A program made the position numbers and the translations under genes. From Deltaproteobacteria bacterium (GTDB lineage: Bacteria > Myxococcota_A > UBA9160 > JAJDAL01), in assembly GCA_029261875.1 (NCBI GenBank), contig JAJDAL010000050.1:62001-126000 (forward strand): a DNA stretch of 64,000 nt, in the 5' to 3' direction. Within the stretch, counting starts at the first letter, position 1. Each line of letters starts with the position of its first letter. Of this stretch, positions 17,167-26,828 are shown one piece after another. The notes below the pieces were generated by a model, which made no database searches, was not told where the DNA came from, and saw nothing but the letters and a program-made list of their open reading frames with translations.

Positions 17167-18330
17167 GTGAATCAAACACCCTACAAAACGCCCATCCAGC
17201 CGGTTCGGGAAGTTGATGTGACACCTGCGGCCTCGTTGCCGGACGGTGTGGAGATATGCCGGCTCGAAGATGTCCAGAATTCTCGACTGATCGATTGGCT
17301 GGACAGCGGGCTCCGAAACGGGCGCAAGGGCGCTCTGCTGTCCGAACACCCAATCGTATTGGGGACCGACTCCGCCGCACGGCATTTCGTCGCCAAAGCG
17401 GGTTCGCGGTTCATCGCCCACGCCGTGTCGGTTTGCGTTCGCCAACACGCCGGGGATTCCACCCTCGACCTGGGGATGATTGGCCTCGTCTACACGGATC
17501 CGGAGTTTCGGCGCCTGGGACTCGCCTCGGCTTGCGTCGAAGCCTGTGTAGAAGATCTCGAACAGCGCGGCGTCCCGCTCGCCGCCCTGTGGAGCGACCG
17601 ACACGATTTCTACAGACGGCTCGGCTTCGAGCGCACCGGTCGGGAAAACCACTACGTACTTACCCCGAGCGTTTGCGCGCAGGCACTCGGGGGTTTCTCG
17701 CCGGTGGACGAGGTTTCCCCCGTGCTTCCCCGCGACCTCGAGCCTCTCGAAGCGCTCTACCGATGCAAACCGACGTGGGTCGAGCGGGCGCCCGGAGACC
17801 TGGGACAACTCATCCAAGCGCCCGGTTGTGACGTCTGGGTGGCACGCCGCGACGGCGAGCCCACCGCGTACGCCGCCATGGGCCGCGGTGACGATTTCCC
17901 GGGCGTCGTTCACGAATGGGCCGGAGAACCTGCCGGTGTGCTGGCCTGTTTGGCCCGTTTTGCCGAAGAGCGAGGCAGTATCGGGTGGTTGGTGGGACCG
18001 ACCGACGAAAACCCCGCGGCGGCGCTGCGCCAGGCTGGTGCAGCAATACACCCGGGCTGTTTCGCTTTGGTTCGCGTCCTCGACGCCGATGCGTTGTGGA
18101 ACGCGTGCGTGGGCTGCGACGAACCGTTGCGACTCACGCGCGGAAAGCGAGGCATGGTCCTGACGTGGCCAGGGCGCCGAATCGAACTCCGCTCGTCGGA
18201 AGTACTCGGCTGGATGTTCGGCGGTCCGCCCGACGCCGCGTTGGCGGCCGCCCTGGGCGACGCGACGCTCGCGCGGATCGGCGAAACGTTGCCCTGGCCT
18301 TTGTATGTATGGGGCTTCGATTCGGTCTAG
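17167..18330 (+). CDS. GNAT-family N-acetyltransferase with C-terminal extension
   Basis: 387 residues from GTG 17167. Residues 25-170 are a GNAT fold; the acetyl-CoA block is GLVYTDPEFRRLGLASACVEA, quoted in part, and YRRLGFERTGRENHYVL follows. The C-terminal 200 residues look like a second degenerate acetyltransferase half, as in Eis-type proteins. It sits between divergent flagellin and flbD, so protein or sugar acetylation in motility is possible, but the role is not shown. It does not resemble the short PseH enzyme. Confidence 0.72.
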   Translation: MNQTPYKTPIQPVREVDVTPAASLPDGVEICRLEDVQNSRLIDWLDSGLRNGRKGALLSEHPIVLGTDSAARHFVAKAGSRFIAHAVSVCVRQHAGDSTLDLGMIGLVYTDPEFRRLGLASACVEACVEDLEQRGVPLAALWSDRHDFYRRLGFERTGRENHYVLTPSVCAQALGGFSPVDEVSPVLPRDLEPLEALYRCKPTWVERAPGDLGQLIQAPGCDVWVARRDGEPTAYAAMGRGDDFPGVVHEWAGEPAGVLACLARFAEERGSIGWLVGPTDENPAAALRQAGAAIHPGCFALVRVLDADALWNACVGCDEPLRLTRGKRGMVLTWPGRRIELRSSEVLGWMFGGPPDAALAAALGDATLARIGETLPWPLYVWGFDSV

Positions 18331-18358
18331 GACCTGAGTGTTTGGGGAGAGGACGCGC

Positions 18359-18580
18359 TTGATCTGGGTAACGAAACTGGATGGGGACCCCCTGCTGCTC
18401 AATGACGACCAGATCATCTGGGTCGAAGTCGTCCACGACACCATCATCTCGCTCGAGAACGGAGAGAAGCTTCGCGTGCTGGAATCCGCGGAAGAGTTGA
18501 CCCGTCGTATCGCGATCTGGCGCCAACGCACGGCCGGTCTTTCCCTCCCGGGACTGACCGAACTCGAAGGAGCGGAGTAG
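18359..18580 (+). CDS. flbD: FlbD-family flagellar protein
   Basis: 73 residues. The short FlbD pattern is clear: LIWVTKLDGDPLLLNDDQI then IISLENGEKLRVLESAEEL. TTG 18359 is chosen as start because GGGGAGAGG lies about six bases before it; GTG 18338 would start inside that ribosome site. It stands directly upstream of a MotA gene, the common place for flbD. This is the small SwrD/FlbD type that boosts stator power, not the Caulobacter regulator of the same name. Confidence 0.85.
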   Translation: MIWVTKLDGDPLLLNDDQIIWVEVVHDTIISLENGEKLRVLESAEELTRRIAIWRQRTAGLSLPGLTELEGAE

Positions 18581-18583
18581 ACC

Positions 18584-19351
18584 GTGGACCTGTTGAGCCT
18601 ACTCGGAATCGTAATCGGCGCCGGCGCCCTTCTGATTGGACACACGTTGGGTGGTGGAAACCTGAATGCAATCCTGCAACCCAACGCGGCACTCATCGTC
18701 CTCGGTGGCACTCTCGGGGCTACGTTGCTTTCGAGCCCCAAGGCAGATATCGCGCGTGGAATCCGCATGCTCTCCCGGGCGTTTCGCAGCCACGATTCTC
18801 CGGCAAATCGCATGCTCACCCAATTGGTCCGCATGTCCGCGGTGGCGCGCAAGGACGGGATCGTGGCCCTCGAGAACAGCCGCGATGCCCGCGGACTTCC
18901 CTTTCTGCAACTCGCCATCCAACACGTCGTCGACGGAACCAATGCGCAGCACCTGCGGGAAATTCTCGATACCGATCTCGAGGTCCATCTCGAGCAAGAG
19001 CTCGCGGCGGCGAAGGTATTCGAAACCGCAGGCGGGTTCGCGCCGACGATGGGAATCCTGGGCGCCGTGATCGGCCTGATCCACGTAATGGAGAACCTAC
19101 ACGACGAAAGCGCCCTGGGTTCGGGAATCGCCGTCGCATTCGTGGCTACCGTGTATGGCGTGGGGATCGCGAATCTATTGTTGCTACCGATCGCGAACAA
19201 ACTCCGAACCATGGTTCACCATGATCGAAGGGTTCGCGAGATGGTGATGGAGGGCGCGCTGGCGATTCAGGAAGGCCAGAATCCGCGCGTCGTCGAAGAT
19301 CGCCTGCGGGTCTTCCTCGACGAACCGCCCCGTCCCAGGCCCGCTCCGTGA
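18584..19351 (+). CDS. motA: MotA-type stator protein (set 1)
   Basis: 255 residues with four membrane spans: two near the N-terminus (LLGIVIGAGALLIG, AALIVLGGTLGATLL) and two after residue 145 (GFAPTMGILGAVIGLIHVM, AFVATVYGVGIANLLLLP). The conserved Pro and Gly in TM3 are present. It forms the ion channel with MotB. It is the MotC-like member of two stator sets. It starts at GTG 18584, three bases after flbD, and overlaps motB. Confidence 0.93.
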   Translation: MDLLSLLGIVIGAGALLIGHTLGGGNLNAILQPNAALIVLGGTLGATLLSSPKADIARGIRMLSRAFRSHDSPANRMLTQLVRMSAVARKDGIVALENSRDARGLPFLQLAIQHVVDGTNAQHLREILDTDLEVHLEQELAAAKVFETAGGFAPTMGILGAVIGLIHVMENLHDESALGSGIAVAFVATVYGVGIANLLLLPIANKLRTMVHHDRRVREMVMEGALAIQEGQNPRVVEDRLRVFLDEPPRPRPAP

Positions 19352-20193
19352 AGCGCCGAAGCCTCCCCGAAGAACCATCGAACGTCGACCGCTGGATCGT
19401 CTCCTACGCGGACTTCATCACGTTGTTGTTCGCCTTCTTCGTCGTCATGTACGCGATCTCCTCCGTCGACGCGCGAAAATTCGAACGCATCTCCCAGGGC
19501 ATGAAGACCGCATTCGTCGACGGAACCCGCGGCGCGCAACCAATCCTCTCGGACCTCGGGTTGGCGGAGCAAGGCGGAGCCGCGACATCCCAAATCGAGG
19601 CCACCGCCATGGCACCGGACACCGAAGCCGGCTCGGGCTCGCCCCTGGGCTTGTTGCGGGATCGTGTGGAGTCGGCGCTGGGCACGGTCATGGATCCCGA
19701 AGCCCGCGAACAGACCCTGCGCGTCACTCTCGACGACCGGGGCTTGGTTCTCTCGCTTTCGGCACAGGAATTTTTCCGCCCGGGTCGAGCGAAGATCTCC
19801 CGCGACATGGAACCCGTCGTCGATTCGATCGGCAAGGTACTGAGTGGAATCCATACGGGAATTCGCGTGGAGGGCCACACGGACGACAAGCCGATTCGCT
19901 CCGGCCGTTACCCCTCGAATTGGGAACTCTCGTCCCAGCGCGCCACGAGCGTGGTGCGACGGCTCGTGGAAGTATCGAATGTCGCACCCGAACGCCTGAG
20001 TGCAGCGGGGTATGCGAGCTACCGCCCGCTGGTGCGCAATGACACGGACGAGAATCGCGCGGTGAATCGTCGGGTCGACATCATCATTCTCGCACCGGTG
20101 GAGGACACCGACGACCCCGCCGAAATACGCCAGGAACGGGAATTGAGCGCCATCATCAAGCGCCTTCCGGCTTCACTCCCCGACACGCGCTGA
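19348..20193 (+). CDS. motB: MotB-type stator protein (set 1)
   Basis: 281 residues. One membrane helix near residues 16-37 (WIVSYADFITLLFAFF) carries the channel Asp22. The OmpA-like peptidoglycan-binding domain covers residues 140-260, with VEGHTDDKPI and NWELSSQRATSV. The GTG start overlaps motA. The end lies nine bases from the converging fliW stop. Confidence 0.94.
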   Translation: MKRRSLPEEPSNVDRWIVSYADFITLLFAFFVVMYAISSVDARKFERISQGMKTAFVDGTRGAQPILSDLGLAEQGGAATSQIEATAMAPDTEAGSGSPLGLLRDRVESALGTVMDPEAREQTLRVTLDDRGLVLSLSAQEFFRPGRAKISRDMEPVVDSIGKVLSGIHTGIRVEGHTDDKPIRSGRYPSNWELSSQRATSVVRRLVEVSNVAPERLSAAGYASYRPLVRNDTDENRAVNRRVDIIILAPVEDTDDPAEIRQERELSAIIKRLPASLPDTR

Positions 20194-20202
20194 GCGGATT
20201 CG

Positions 20203-20709
20203 CTAGGCCTCGTTCGCAGCGGTTTCCGGCGCAGGTACGCCCTCGGTCTCGCCTTCGGCTTTCTCCGCCGGGGGGTCCAATTTGGGCAGCGCTTCGCGCA
20301 CGGAATAATCACCGCGCGACAGAATGATCTGGATTCCTCGCCTGGCCTTTGCGTTGACGAGAATCGGGGCCGCCAGATTGAGTGTAATCTGCTCTCCGTG
20401 AAAGGAGACGATGCTCAACACGTCGACGTCGGTCGCAATGGCGGCCTCGAGGAGCTTCAAGTCCGCCGCTTCCACTTCGAGCTCGTAGGCGGGAAAGAAC
20501 TGCCACGGATCCGTCACGACGAACGCGAGATCCGGATCGTCCATGGATACGAGCCAAACGAACGTCGATTCGCGGTCGTGATCCATTACGACGAAGCGTT
20601 TCGCCCCGGGGAACCCCGGCAGCCCCGAGAAACGGAGAATATCGCTGTCCTCGACTTCGATTCGCCCAAAACGCGAGCTTTCGACAACCACCTGGCCTTC
20701 ATTGCTCAT
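20203..20709 (-). CDS. fliW: FliW flagellar assembly factor, CsrA antagonist
   Basis: 168 residues. Core motifs are FGRIEVEDSDILRF, GLPGFPGAKRFVVM and SRGDYSVREALP. FliW binds CsrA and relieves its repression of flagellin translation until flagellin captures FliW. The last 30 residues are an acidic, Pro/Ala-rich tail not usual for the family. ATGA overlap with csrA indicates coupled synthesis of the two antagonists. Confidence 0.94.
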   Translation of the reverse strand: MSNEGQVVVESSRFGRIEVEDSDILRFSGLPGFPGAKRFVVMDHDRESTFVWLVSMDDPDLAFVVTDPWQFFPAYELEVEAADLKLLEAAIATDVDVLSIVSFHGEQITLNLAAPILVNAKARRGIQIILSRGDYSVREALPKLDPPAEKAEGETEGVPAPETAANEA

Positions 20710-20954
20710 CGCTGCCCTACCCTTTCTCTAGCCTTTGAACCGGAGGGAACGGATTTCGCAACTTCCGACGACGCCCTCGCGGCCTCGATATTCGCTCGAA
20801 CGATTCGCTCGTAGACTTCTTCGCGGTGGATCGCCACGTCATCCGGGGCTTCGATGGCCACCCGAACCTGGCCGTTGGACGCCGAAACCACGGTGACCTT
20901 GATGTCACCCCCGATTCGGAGACTCTCGCCGGGTTTTCGCGACAAGACCAACAT
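20706..20954 (-). CDS. csrA: CsrA post-transcriptional regulator
   Basis: 82 residues. The start MLVLSRKPGESLRIG and the RNA-contact region VRVAIEAPDDVAIHREEVY are canonical. A C-terminal extension of about 20 residues is Ser/Lys/Arg-rich. CsrA binds GGA in RNA hairpins, often over ribosome sites. The probable target here is the flagellin leader at 16973-16995. It lies three bases after flgL and overlaps fliW. Confidence 0.96.
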   Translation of the reverse strand: MLVLSRKPGESLRIGGDIKVTVVSASNGQVRVAIEAPDDVAIHREEVYERIVRANIEAARASSEVAKSVPSGSKARERVGQR

Positions 20955-20957
20955 GGC

Positions 20958-21911
20958 TTACTGGAGAAAGTCCAACAGCGAGGGCTGTATGATTCGCGAA
21001 GCGATCTGAGTCGACGCCTGGAGCGCTGTCTCCTGCAACACCAGATCCGAGATTACGCGCGCCGCATCAACGCCTTCGTGACTCTCCAGCGCTTCGGTGA
21101 GCTGGATCTCCTGATCCCGGAGCACGTCCTGGCCGTCGAGCAGGCGTTTCTCGATCGCGCCGACCGTGACCCGCTCGGCATTGAGCTGTGATTGAGCGGT
21201 ATCGAGCCGCGCCAGCGCATTGTCGAGAACCGGAAGGTCGTTGAGGGTGAGGGCCTGCCAGACGTTTCGCAGCGTATCGAAGACATTCTCCTTGCCCGCA
21301 TCCGGAACCGCTCCGAGTCCGACACCCGCGGCCCCGAAGAAAACGCGCCGACCCGAGAGCGTCGTCTCGGTGGTCACGTTCTCTTCGATCTGAACTTCGA
21401 CTTCCGTGGTATCGCCGACGAAAGTCACCACCGGCGCCGGTTGGCCGACCTCGAAATCGCCGGACACCTGGAAGGGCTCACGATCGGACTTGTAGCCCGC
21501 GAAGATATACCCCTCGGCGCGCCGCGTATTGGCGTGGGTGAAGAGTTCCGCATGCAGTTCCTCGATCTCCTGGGCGATCAGGACCCGGTCGCCGGCGGTG
21601 AGCGTCCCGTTCTGGGCCTGCAGGACGAGTTCGCGGGCCCGGACCACGATCTCGTGGGACGAATCGAGCGCACTGTCGATCCCGTTGGTGCGAACCAGCG
21701 AATTCGTGATGTTTCGGTCGAACTGCGTATTGGTATCGATCTGACCCCGGATTCGAAGCGCATTTCGCGTGCCGACGGGATCGTCCGATGGGCGATTGAT
21801 TCGCTTCCCCGAAGAGACCTGCTCTTGAATCGAGGCGAGTTTGCTGCGCTGTTGGTTCAGGTCGAACAGCGCCTGTCGAACCATGACTGAATTGGTGACT
21901 CGGGTCGTCAT
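20958..21911 (-). CDS. flgL: FlgL hook-filament junction protein
   Basis: 317 residues. The flagellin-like N-terminus has MTTRVTNSVMVRQALFDLN and the SGKRINRPSDDP block; the C-terminus ends ASRIIQPSLLDFLQ. FlgL is the distal adapter between hook and filament. Length is normal. Its place between flgK and csrA is shared with many Gram-positive and deltaproteobacterial flagellar operons. Confidence 0.95.
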   Translation of the reverse strand: MTTRVTNSVMVRQALFDLNQQRSKLASIQEQVSSGKRINRPSDDPVGTRNALRIRGQIDTNTQFDRNITNSLVRTNGIDSALDSSHEIVVRARELVLQAQNGTLTAGDRVLIAQEIEELHAELFTHANTRRAEGYIFAGYKSDREPFQVSGDFEVGQPAPVVTFVGDTTEVEVQIEENVTTETTLSGRRVFFGAAGVGLGAVPDAGKENVFDTLRNVWQALTLNDLPVLDNALARLDTAQSQLNAERVTVGAIEKRLLDGQDVLRDQEIQLTEALESHEGVDAARVISDLVLQETALQASTQIASRIIQPSLLDFLQ

Positions 21912-21994
21912 TGCCCGGACCTCTCACTTCCTTGTCGATCCCGGTCCCCTCAGACCGAGCGATGTTCCATCATCTCGTCCAAAACCAGCGCGCT

Positions 21995-23437
21995 CTAGAT
22001 AATCCTCGCAATGTCATCCAGCATCGATTGAATCGTCGCGATCACGCGTGTATTGGCCTGGAACGCAGTCTGCAAGCGAATCAGATCCACGACTTCCTCG
22101 TCCAGAGACACGCCCGAAACCGAATCCCTTCGATCCTGAAGATCCTGCATCACGACTTCCTGCTGGTCCAAGGCGGTCTGCATCGTGCGGGCTTCTTCTC
22201 CGATCGTGGCGACGGTGGCCACGACGTGATCGAACACCGAACGGGTGGGTCCGGAACCCGGTGCCGGCGGATCCCCGGGCAGAATGATCGCGTTCTTACT
22301 GATGCGAAGATCGGCCAGTGCGCGTGCGTTCTCGTTGTCACCCGGGTCCGCGGTCAACCCCGCAGCGATGTTGTTGACGTTCGCTTCGATATCCGCGTCG
22401 AGGCTCATGTTGAACGCGGCGTTTTCTACCTGCGACAGCGCAGTAAAGAAACGATGGGCATTTCCGTCGAGGCCGCGACCCAACTGATGGACTTCGTTTA
22501 CGGTCGTGACGACGTTGAAGGCGATCGTGTCGAGTTTTCGAATCGCCCCACCCACGATGGTGTCGCGTTCGGTCAAACGGCCGCCGATCGATCCGCTGGA
22601 AATCCGATCGGTGATGTCGAACTGCGAGGACCCATCCGAGTGGTAGATCCGGACGAAGCTCGTATCGAAGGAATTCGTGGGATCCGCAACGCCGACGAGT
22701 TCGTAAGAGTTGAGTTCATCCACCAGGGGCGAGCCGCCGCCCACCAGGACCGTCAGCGTTCCATTGTCCTGTTCGAACGTGTCGATATCGATCTGCCTGG
22801 ATAGATCGCGCACCAATTGGTCGCGTTGATCGCGTAGGTCGTTCGCCGGCGCGATGGGTTCCTGACGTGCGATCGACCCGTTGAGCAAGGCGATTTGCTC
22901 GGCAATCGCGTTGACGTTGGCGATCTCGATCGAAATCGCATTATCGGCTTCGCGCTGGCGCACACGGAGCTCGGAATCCAGTCGTTTGATCGTGGTGATC
23001 AGGGTCTGGCCCTGGGCGCGCGCGGCTTCGCGCTCGACAGATTGGCCGGGTGTCGGGCTGCTGGCAATCTCGTTGAAGGTCTCGTAGAAGGCGGATAGTT
23101 CCCGCGTGATACCATCGCGCTGTTGCTCGTTGAAGACTTCTTCGACGCCATTCAGGGCACCGGATTGCACACGGACGGACCCCTCGGTGCTGGTCTCGTC
23201 GATGATCGTCTTTTCGAGGAAGCTATCCGTCAGACGGATGACACTCTTCTGTTCCACACCGCGGCCTAGAAGACCATTGGGCGCAACCCGCGGAGGCGCC
23301 GCACCGATGACCTGGCGTTGCTTCGTGTATTCTGGGTTGTCGACGTTGGCGATGTTGTGACTGACGGTCTGCAGTCCGGATTGGTTGACCGCCATGGCTC
23401 GCGTGGCGGCGTCGAGAACTCCGAATAGTCCGGCCAT
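21995..23437 (-). CDS. flgK: FlgK hook-filament junction protein
   Basis: 480 residues. N-terminal rod-hook pattern is LFGVLDAATRAMAVNQSGLQ then SHNIANVDNPEYTKQRQ; the C-terminus has GVSLDEEVVDLIRLQTAFQAN. It is the proximal hook-filament adapter. An 83-base gap to flgL holds no visible promoter. Confidence 0.95.
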   Translation of the reverse strand: MAGLFGVLDAATRAMAVNQSGLQTVSHNIANVDNPEYTKQRQVIGAAPPRVAPNGLLGRGVEQKSVIRLTDSFLEKTIIDETSTEGSVRVQSGALNGVEEVFNEQQRDGITRELSAFYETFNEIASSPTPGQSVEREAARAQGQTLITTIKRLDSELRVRQREADNAISIEIANVNAIAEQIALLNGSIARQEPIAPANDLRDQRDQLVRDLSRQIDIDTFEQDNGTLTVLVGGGSPLVDELNSYELVGVADPTNSFDTSFVRIYHSDGSSQFDITDRISSGSIGGRLTERDTIVGGAIRKLDTIAFNVVTTVNEVHQLGRGLDGNAHRFFTALSQVENAAFNMSLDADIEANVNNIAAGLTADPGDNENARALADLRISKNAIILPGDPPAPGSGPTRSVFDHVVATVATIGEEARTMQTALDQQEVVMQDLQDRRDSVSGVSLDEEVVDLIRLQTAFQANTRVIATIQSMLDDIARII

Positions 23438-23449
23438 TTGGGGGGTCCT

Positions 23450-23956
23450 TCAGGCGGAGCGGCGCACGAGGCTACCGGCGACCGGAGGGTCGCCGGGCCG
23501 AGCGCCGGGGTTGTAAATGGGTTCCGAGGGCAGAATTCGACCCAGGAGTCGCAGGGTTCCGCGCACCTGGTTCAAGGACTTGCCCGCAAACGTATTGTTG
23601 GCGTCGAGTAGTTCCCGAACGGCTCCGATCAACGCAACCAATCGCGTGTGTACTTCGCGTAGATCTCCTGCCTGCTCGCCCAGGGCTTCGCAGAGTTGGG
23701 AAAGCGTTGGGCGGGATTCGTCGAGCCCCAGGGCCAGGCCGAGTTCCGCCGCCACGGCTACGCGGCTTTCTTCCAACAAATGGCCTTCGGCGGCCAGAGT
23801 CTCTTTGCGAAAGACGCATTCCTCGAGCTCGGGCGCTTCGAGGTTTACGATATAGCGCCGCTCCTCCTGCAGGAGATCGCGCATCTGTCGATACAGATCC
23901 TCCTCCGCGAGAAGAACCGTCACCAGTCGCTCCGCCCTATCTCTCACCGTGGTCAT
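23450..23956 (-). CDS. flgN: FlgN-family export chaperone
   Basis: 168 residues, helical for the first 125, with a Pro/Gly-rich tail. FlgN_like pattern is EEDLYRQMRDLLQEERRYIVN then ELEECVFRKETLA, quoted in part. It chaperones FlgK and FlgL, whose genes follow directly. Its ATG overlaps the upstream flgJ-like stop. Confidence 0.8.
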   Translation of the reverse strand: MTTVRDRAERLVTVLLAEEDLYRQMRDLLQEERRYIVNLEAPELEECVFRKETLAAEGHLLEESRVAVAAELGLALGLDESRPTLSQLCEALGEQAGDLREVHTRLVALIGAVRELLDANNTFAGKSLNQVRGTLRLLGRILPSEPIYNPGARPGDPPVAGSLVRRSA

Positions 23957-24273
23957 GGCTTTTCTCTTATCGGGTTTTCACCGGTGTGGCTTGACTGCTT
24001 CACTTGACGCTCGATTGCATCTGCGACCCCAAACCCCCCGCGCTGCGAGGCGATTCGGGCCAGCTCCTGGTAGAACATCTCGCGGTACATTCGCCCGGCG
24101 GGCCCCCCATCCAGGTATCCCTCGCCCGTCACCGGTTTGGTTCCGGTCTTCAGCAGCTGTCCCACGTAATGGGCCTCGAAGGCGCGAGCCGCTTCACCGA
24201 TCTTGACATCGCGCGCCGGCGTGCGCAGTGCGATCGGTCCGCTCGCCGCGCCCAGGGCCAGGGGATCGCTCAC
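23953..24273 (-). CDS. flgJ: FlgJ-type rod-binding protein, N-terminal domain only
   Basis: 106 residues. Family marks are EAARAFEAHYVGQLLKTG and MYREMFYQELARIASQRGG. The muramidase domain of enterobacterial FlgJ is absent, as in many other phyla, so it would act as a rod-cap scaffold only. It overlaps flgI and flgN. Confidence 0.87.
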   Translation of the reverse strand: MSDPLALGAASGPIALRTPARDVKIGEAARAFEAHYVGQLLKTGTKPVTGEGYLDGGPAGRMYREMFYQELARIASQRGGFGVADAIERQVKQSSHTGENPIREKP

Positions 24274-25379
24274 ATGAGCTCCAGTTCTGCGCCGAGCGCA
24301 CCGGACGTCTTGATGGCTTGAAGAATGGCGATCAGATCGCGGGGGGTAACGCCCATGGAGTTCAACCCGCGCACCAGCTCTCCGATGGTGACGGCTTCGG
24401 GAATCACGGCGAGCTGAGCGGCCTCTTCGACGGCCGAAACGTCCTGATTCTGAATCACGACGGTTTCGCCTTCGGACAGGGGTGCCGGTTGCGAAACCTG
24501 ATTCGTGACGTTGATGGTGACCGACAGGCTGCCGTGGGAAACCGCGACCGTCGCGATCCGAACGTCCTCCCCGATCACTACGGTTCCCGTTCGTTCGTTG
24601 ACCACGACCCGCGCAACCCGGTCCGGGTTGACGTCGATGGATTCGACTTCCGACATGAAGCCCACGAGGTCTTCGCCGTATTTGCTCGGCACGCGGAGCC
24701 GCAACGTCCCCGCATCGCGCGCGGATGCCACGTCCGACCGGAAGTGTCGATTGACGGCTTTCGCGGTGCGCTGCGCCGTCGTGAAATCCGGCGACGCCAA
24801 CGCCATCTCGAATTCGCGTTTGTCGTCGAGGTCGTAGCGCAGCTCGCGTTCGATCGTCGCGCCATTGGCGATTCGTCCGACGGTCGGGTGATTCTTCTGC
24901 ACCGAGCTCCCGCCTCCGCCTCCAGCCGAGAAGCCGCCAACGGAAATCGGTCCCTGTGCGATCGCGTACACTTCCCCGTCGCTTCCGTAGAGCGGAGTCA
25001 TGATGAGGGTTCCCCCCTCGAGACTTTTCGAATCCCCCAGGGATGAGACCATCACATCCAGCGTCGACCCCGTGCGGGAAAACGGCGGAAGCGTCGACGT
25101 CACCATCACCGCGGCGACGTTCTTCACACTCACGAGGTCCGGATCCACGCCGATTCCCATTTTCGAGAGCATGCTCGTGAGCGACTGAATCGTGAACTCC
25201 GTACCCGACTTGTCGCCAGTCCCGTTCAGTCCCACGATCAGGCCGTAGCCGATGATCTGGTTATTCCGCACGCCCTTCACGGATGCGATGTCTTTCAAGC
25301 GTGCGGCCGGAGCCAACGTGGGTGCGAAACACACGAGGCTCACCAGGGCGAGGAGCCCCGCCAGCGCTTTGCGCCTCAT
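24270..25379 (-). CDS. flgI: FlgI flagellar P-ring protein
   Basis: About 369 residues. ATG 25379 overlaps the flgH stop (TAATG) and gives a good signal peptide (MRRKALAGLLALVSLV...APAA). Mature start ARLKDIASVKGVRNNQIIGYG is the family signature, quoted here in full length of under twenty-two residues in two blocks: ARLKDIASVKG and VRNNQIIGYG. It forms the periplasmic P ring, showing a Gram-negative envelope. Confidence 0.95.
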   Translation of the reverse strand: MRRKALAGLLALVSLVCFAPTLAPAARLKDIASVKGVRNNQIIGYGLIVGLNGTGDKSGTEFTIQSLTSMLSKMGIGVDPDLVSVKNVAAVMVTSTLPPFSRTGSTLDVMVSSLGDSKSLEGGTLIMTPLYGSDGEVYAIAQGPISVGGFSAGGGGGSSVQKNHPTVGRIANGATIERELRYDLDDKREFEMALASPDFTTAQRTAKAVNRHFRSDVASARDAGTLRLRVPSKYGEDLVGFMSEVESIDVNPDRVARVVVNERTGTVVIGEDVRIATVAVSHGSLSVTINVTNQVSQPAPLSEGETVVIQNQDVSAVEEAAQLAVIPEAVTIGELVRGLNSMGVTPRDLIAILQAIKTSGALGAELELM

Positions 25380-26128
25380 TAGAAGGGATAGATCCAATCC
25401 AATACCCTCGCCAGAATTCCCGGCCGTTGCTTGTCATCGATTACGCCGATTCCGTCATACGTGAGTCGGAGTTCGGCGATATCCGTCGACATGATCTTGT
25501 TGTTGATGGTGATGTCTTCGCGACGGACGAGACCTTCGAGTGTGATCCATTGGTCTTCGTGGTTGACCACGATCGATCGCCGTCCGCGAATGTGATAGAC
25601 GTCGCCGGGCAATACGTCGAGAACCCGGCACGCGATCACGCCGCTGAAATTCGACTTCCGTTCGGTTGTGCCTTCCCCGGAAAAGGAAGTTCCATAGTCG
25701 GACTCGAGCACCGTGAGCTCCGTTCCCGCAGCGGCTTCGCCTCCCTCATCCTCGACCCCGAGCAGGCTCAGCACCTTCTCCGCCAGGGTGGCGACGACGT
25801 TCTGGAACCCCACATCGGACGTCACCTTGGACTCGACGGTGCTGTCCTTGGTCAGGTCCGTCTTCGCTTCGCCCAGGGCGGTGAGATTTTCACTGATCAC
25901 GACCGTCAAGAGGTCGCCGATTTGATTTGCCTTCTGGTCGTAGAAGAGAAACGAACCGGACTGCTGTGCCCCGGGCCAGATTGCCCCTTCCGTGGGCGCT
26001 GGGGTCTTCGCCGTGGGAACCGGCCGATAATCGAAAGGTTCCATGCGCTCGCGCAGCGCGGTCTCCACGCACCCGCCGAGCCCGACGAGCGCGCAGGCCA
26101 GAACCGTGACGGACCTAATACGAGACAT
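25379..26128 (-). CDS. flgH: FlgH flagellar L-ring lipoprotein
   Basis: About 249 residues from ATG 26128, with GGAG six bases upstream; an in-frame start 12 bases earlier lacks such a site. The lipobox is LVGLGGC near residue 20. Family blocks are NQIGDLLTVVISENL, FSGVIACRVLDVLPGD and EGLVRREDI. It forms the outer-membrane L ring. Confidence 0.95.
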   Translation of the reverse strand: MSRIRSVTVLACALVGLGGCVETALRERMEPFDYRPVPTAKTPAPTEGAIWPGAQQSGSFLFYDQKANQIGDLLTVVISENLTALGEAKTDLTKDSTVESKVTSDVGFQNVVATLAEKVLSLLGVEDEGGEAAAGTELTVLESDYGTSFSGEGTTERKSNFSGVIACRVLDVLPGDVYHIRGRRSIVVNHEDQWITLEGLVRREDITINNKIMSTDIAELRLTYDGIGVIDDKQRPGILARVLDWIYPF

Positions 26129-26828
26129 GGACCACTCCATCCGGTTTGATCTCGCCGTAGATCTCGCGTTTGGAATCCAAGTTCAGAATCCGGATGAAAT
26201 CCCCGACGGATCCGTCTTCACGGGCACGGCCCGATCCGTCGATCACCATCGCACCGTGGCGCAGCCGCAACCGAACGTGCTGATTACGTCGCACGCGCGT
26301 CTCCCGGTCGATCCATTCCTCACGCCAGACTTTTCCCGCCGCGATCGCTCGGGAAGTGCGAAACCCGACGATGGAGTCGAGTCCGCTGGGCATGCTGTTC
26401 GGTACCCGATTCTCCGAACGCCGCTCGCGCGACACATCGCTCTCCCGAATCAACGTTCCACGCGACATGCTGCGCGTCGCGACCCATACCGGAGCTTCAG
26501 CCTTCACACGGGCCGTGACGACCGCGCGTTTGATCTCCTCGCCGTCTTCCAGCAGGGAAACCGTCAACGGAACCGAACCCACGAAACGCTGGCCCTCTCG
26601 GGACTCGATCGCCACTTCCGCCCGACCGGATTCCCGCCAGGCTTCCTCGAAGGAGCTGAGCGCCGGCACATCCACCGCAAGTGCGTCCACCGGGGCTCGA
26701 TCCACCACGTAGGCGCGAACGATCTCGCGAACGTGCGAACCCTGCTCGGCGGACGCGGTCCCGATTCCACCGACACACGCCACCACGCCCGCAAGGGCCG
26801 CGGCCATGACGCTAAGCCTGGCCCGCAT
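26115..26828 (-). CDS. flgA: FlgA P-ring assembly chaperone
   Basis: 237 residues with a signal peptide (hydrophobic stretch ending ASA). The SAF-type domain is at residues 105-170 (VWVATRSMSRGTLIRESDV, RTSRAIAAGKV), followed by the OB-like end RILNLDSKREIYGEI. FlgA assists FlgI assembly in the periplasm. It shares one base with the flgG stop region. Confidence 0.9.
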   Translation of the reverse strand: MRARLSVMAAALAGVVACVGGIGTASAEQGSHVREIVRAYVVDRAPVDALAVDVPALSSFEEAWRESGRAEVAIESREGQRFVGSVPLTVSLLEDGEEIKRAVVTARVKAEAPVWVATRSMSRGTLIRESDVSRERRSENRVPNSMPSGLDSIVGFRTSRAIAAGKVWREEWIDRETRVRRNQHVRLRLRHGAMVIDGSGRAREDGSVGDFIRILNLDSKREIYGEIKPDGVVHVSY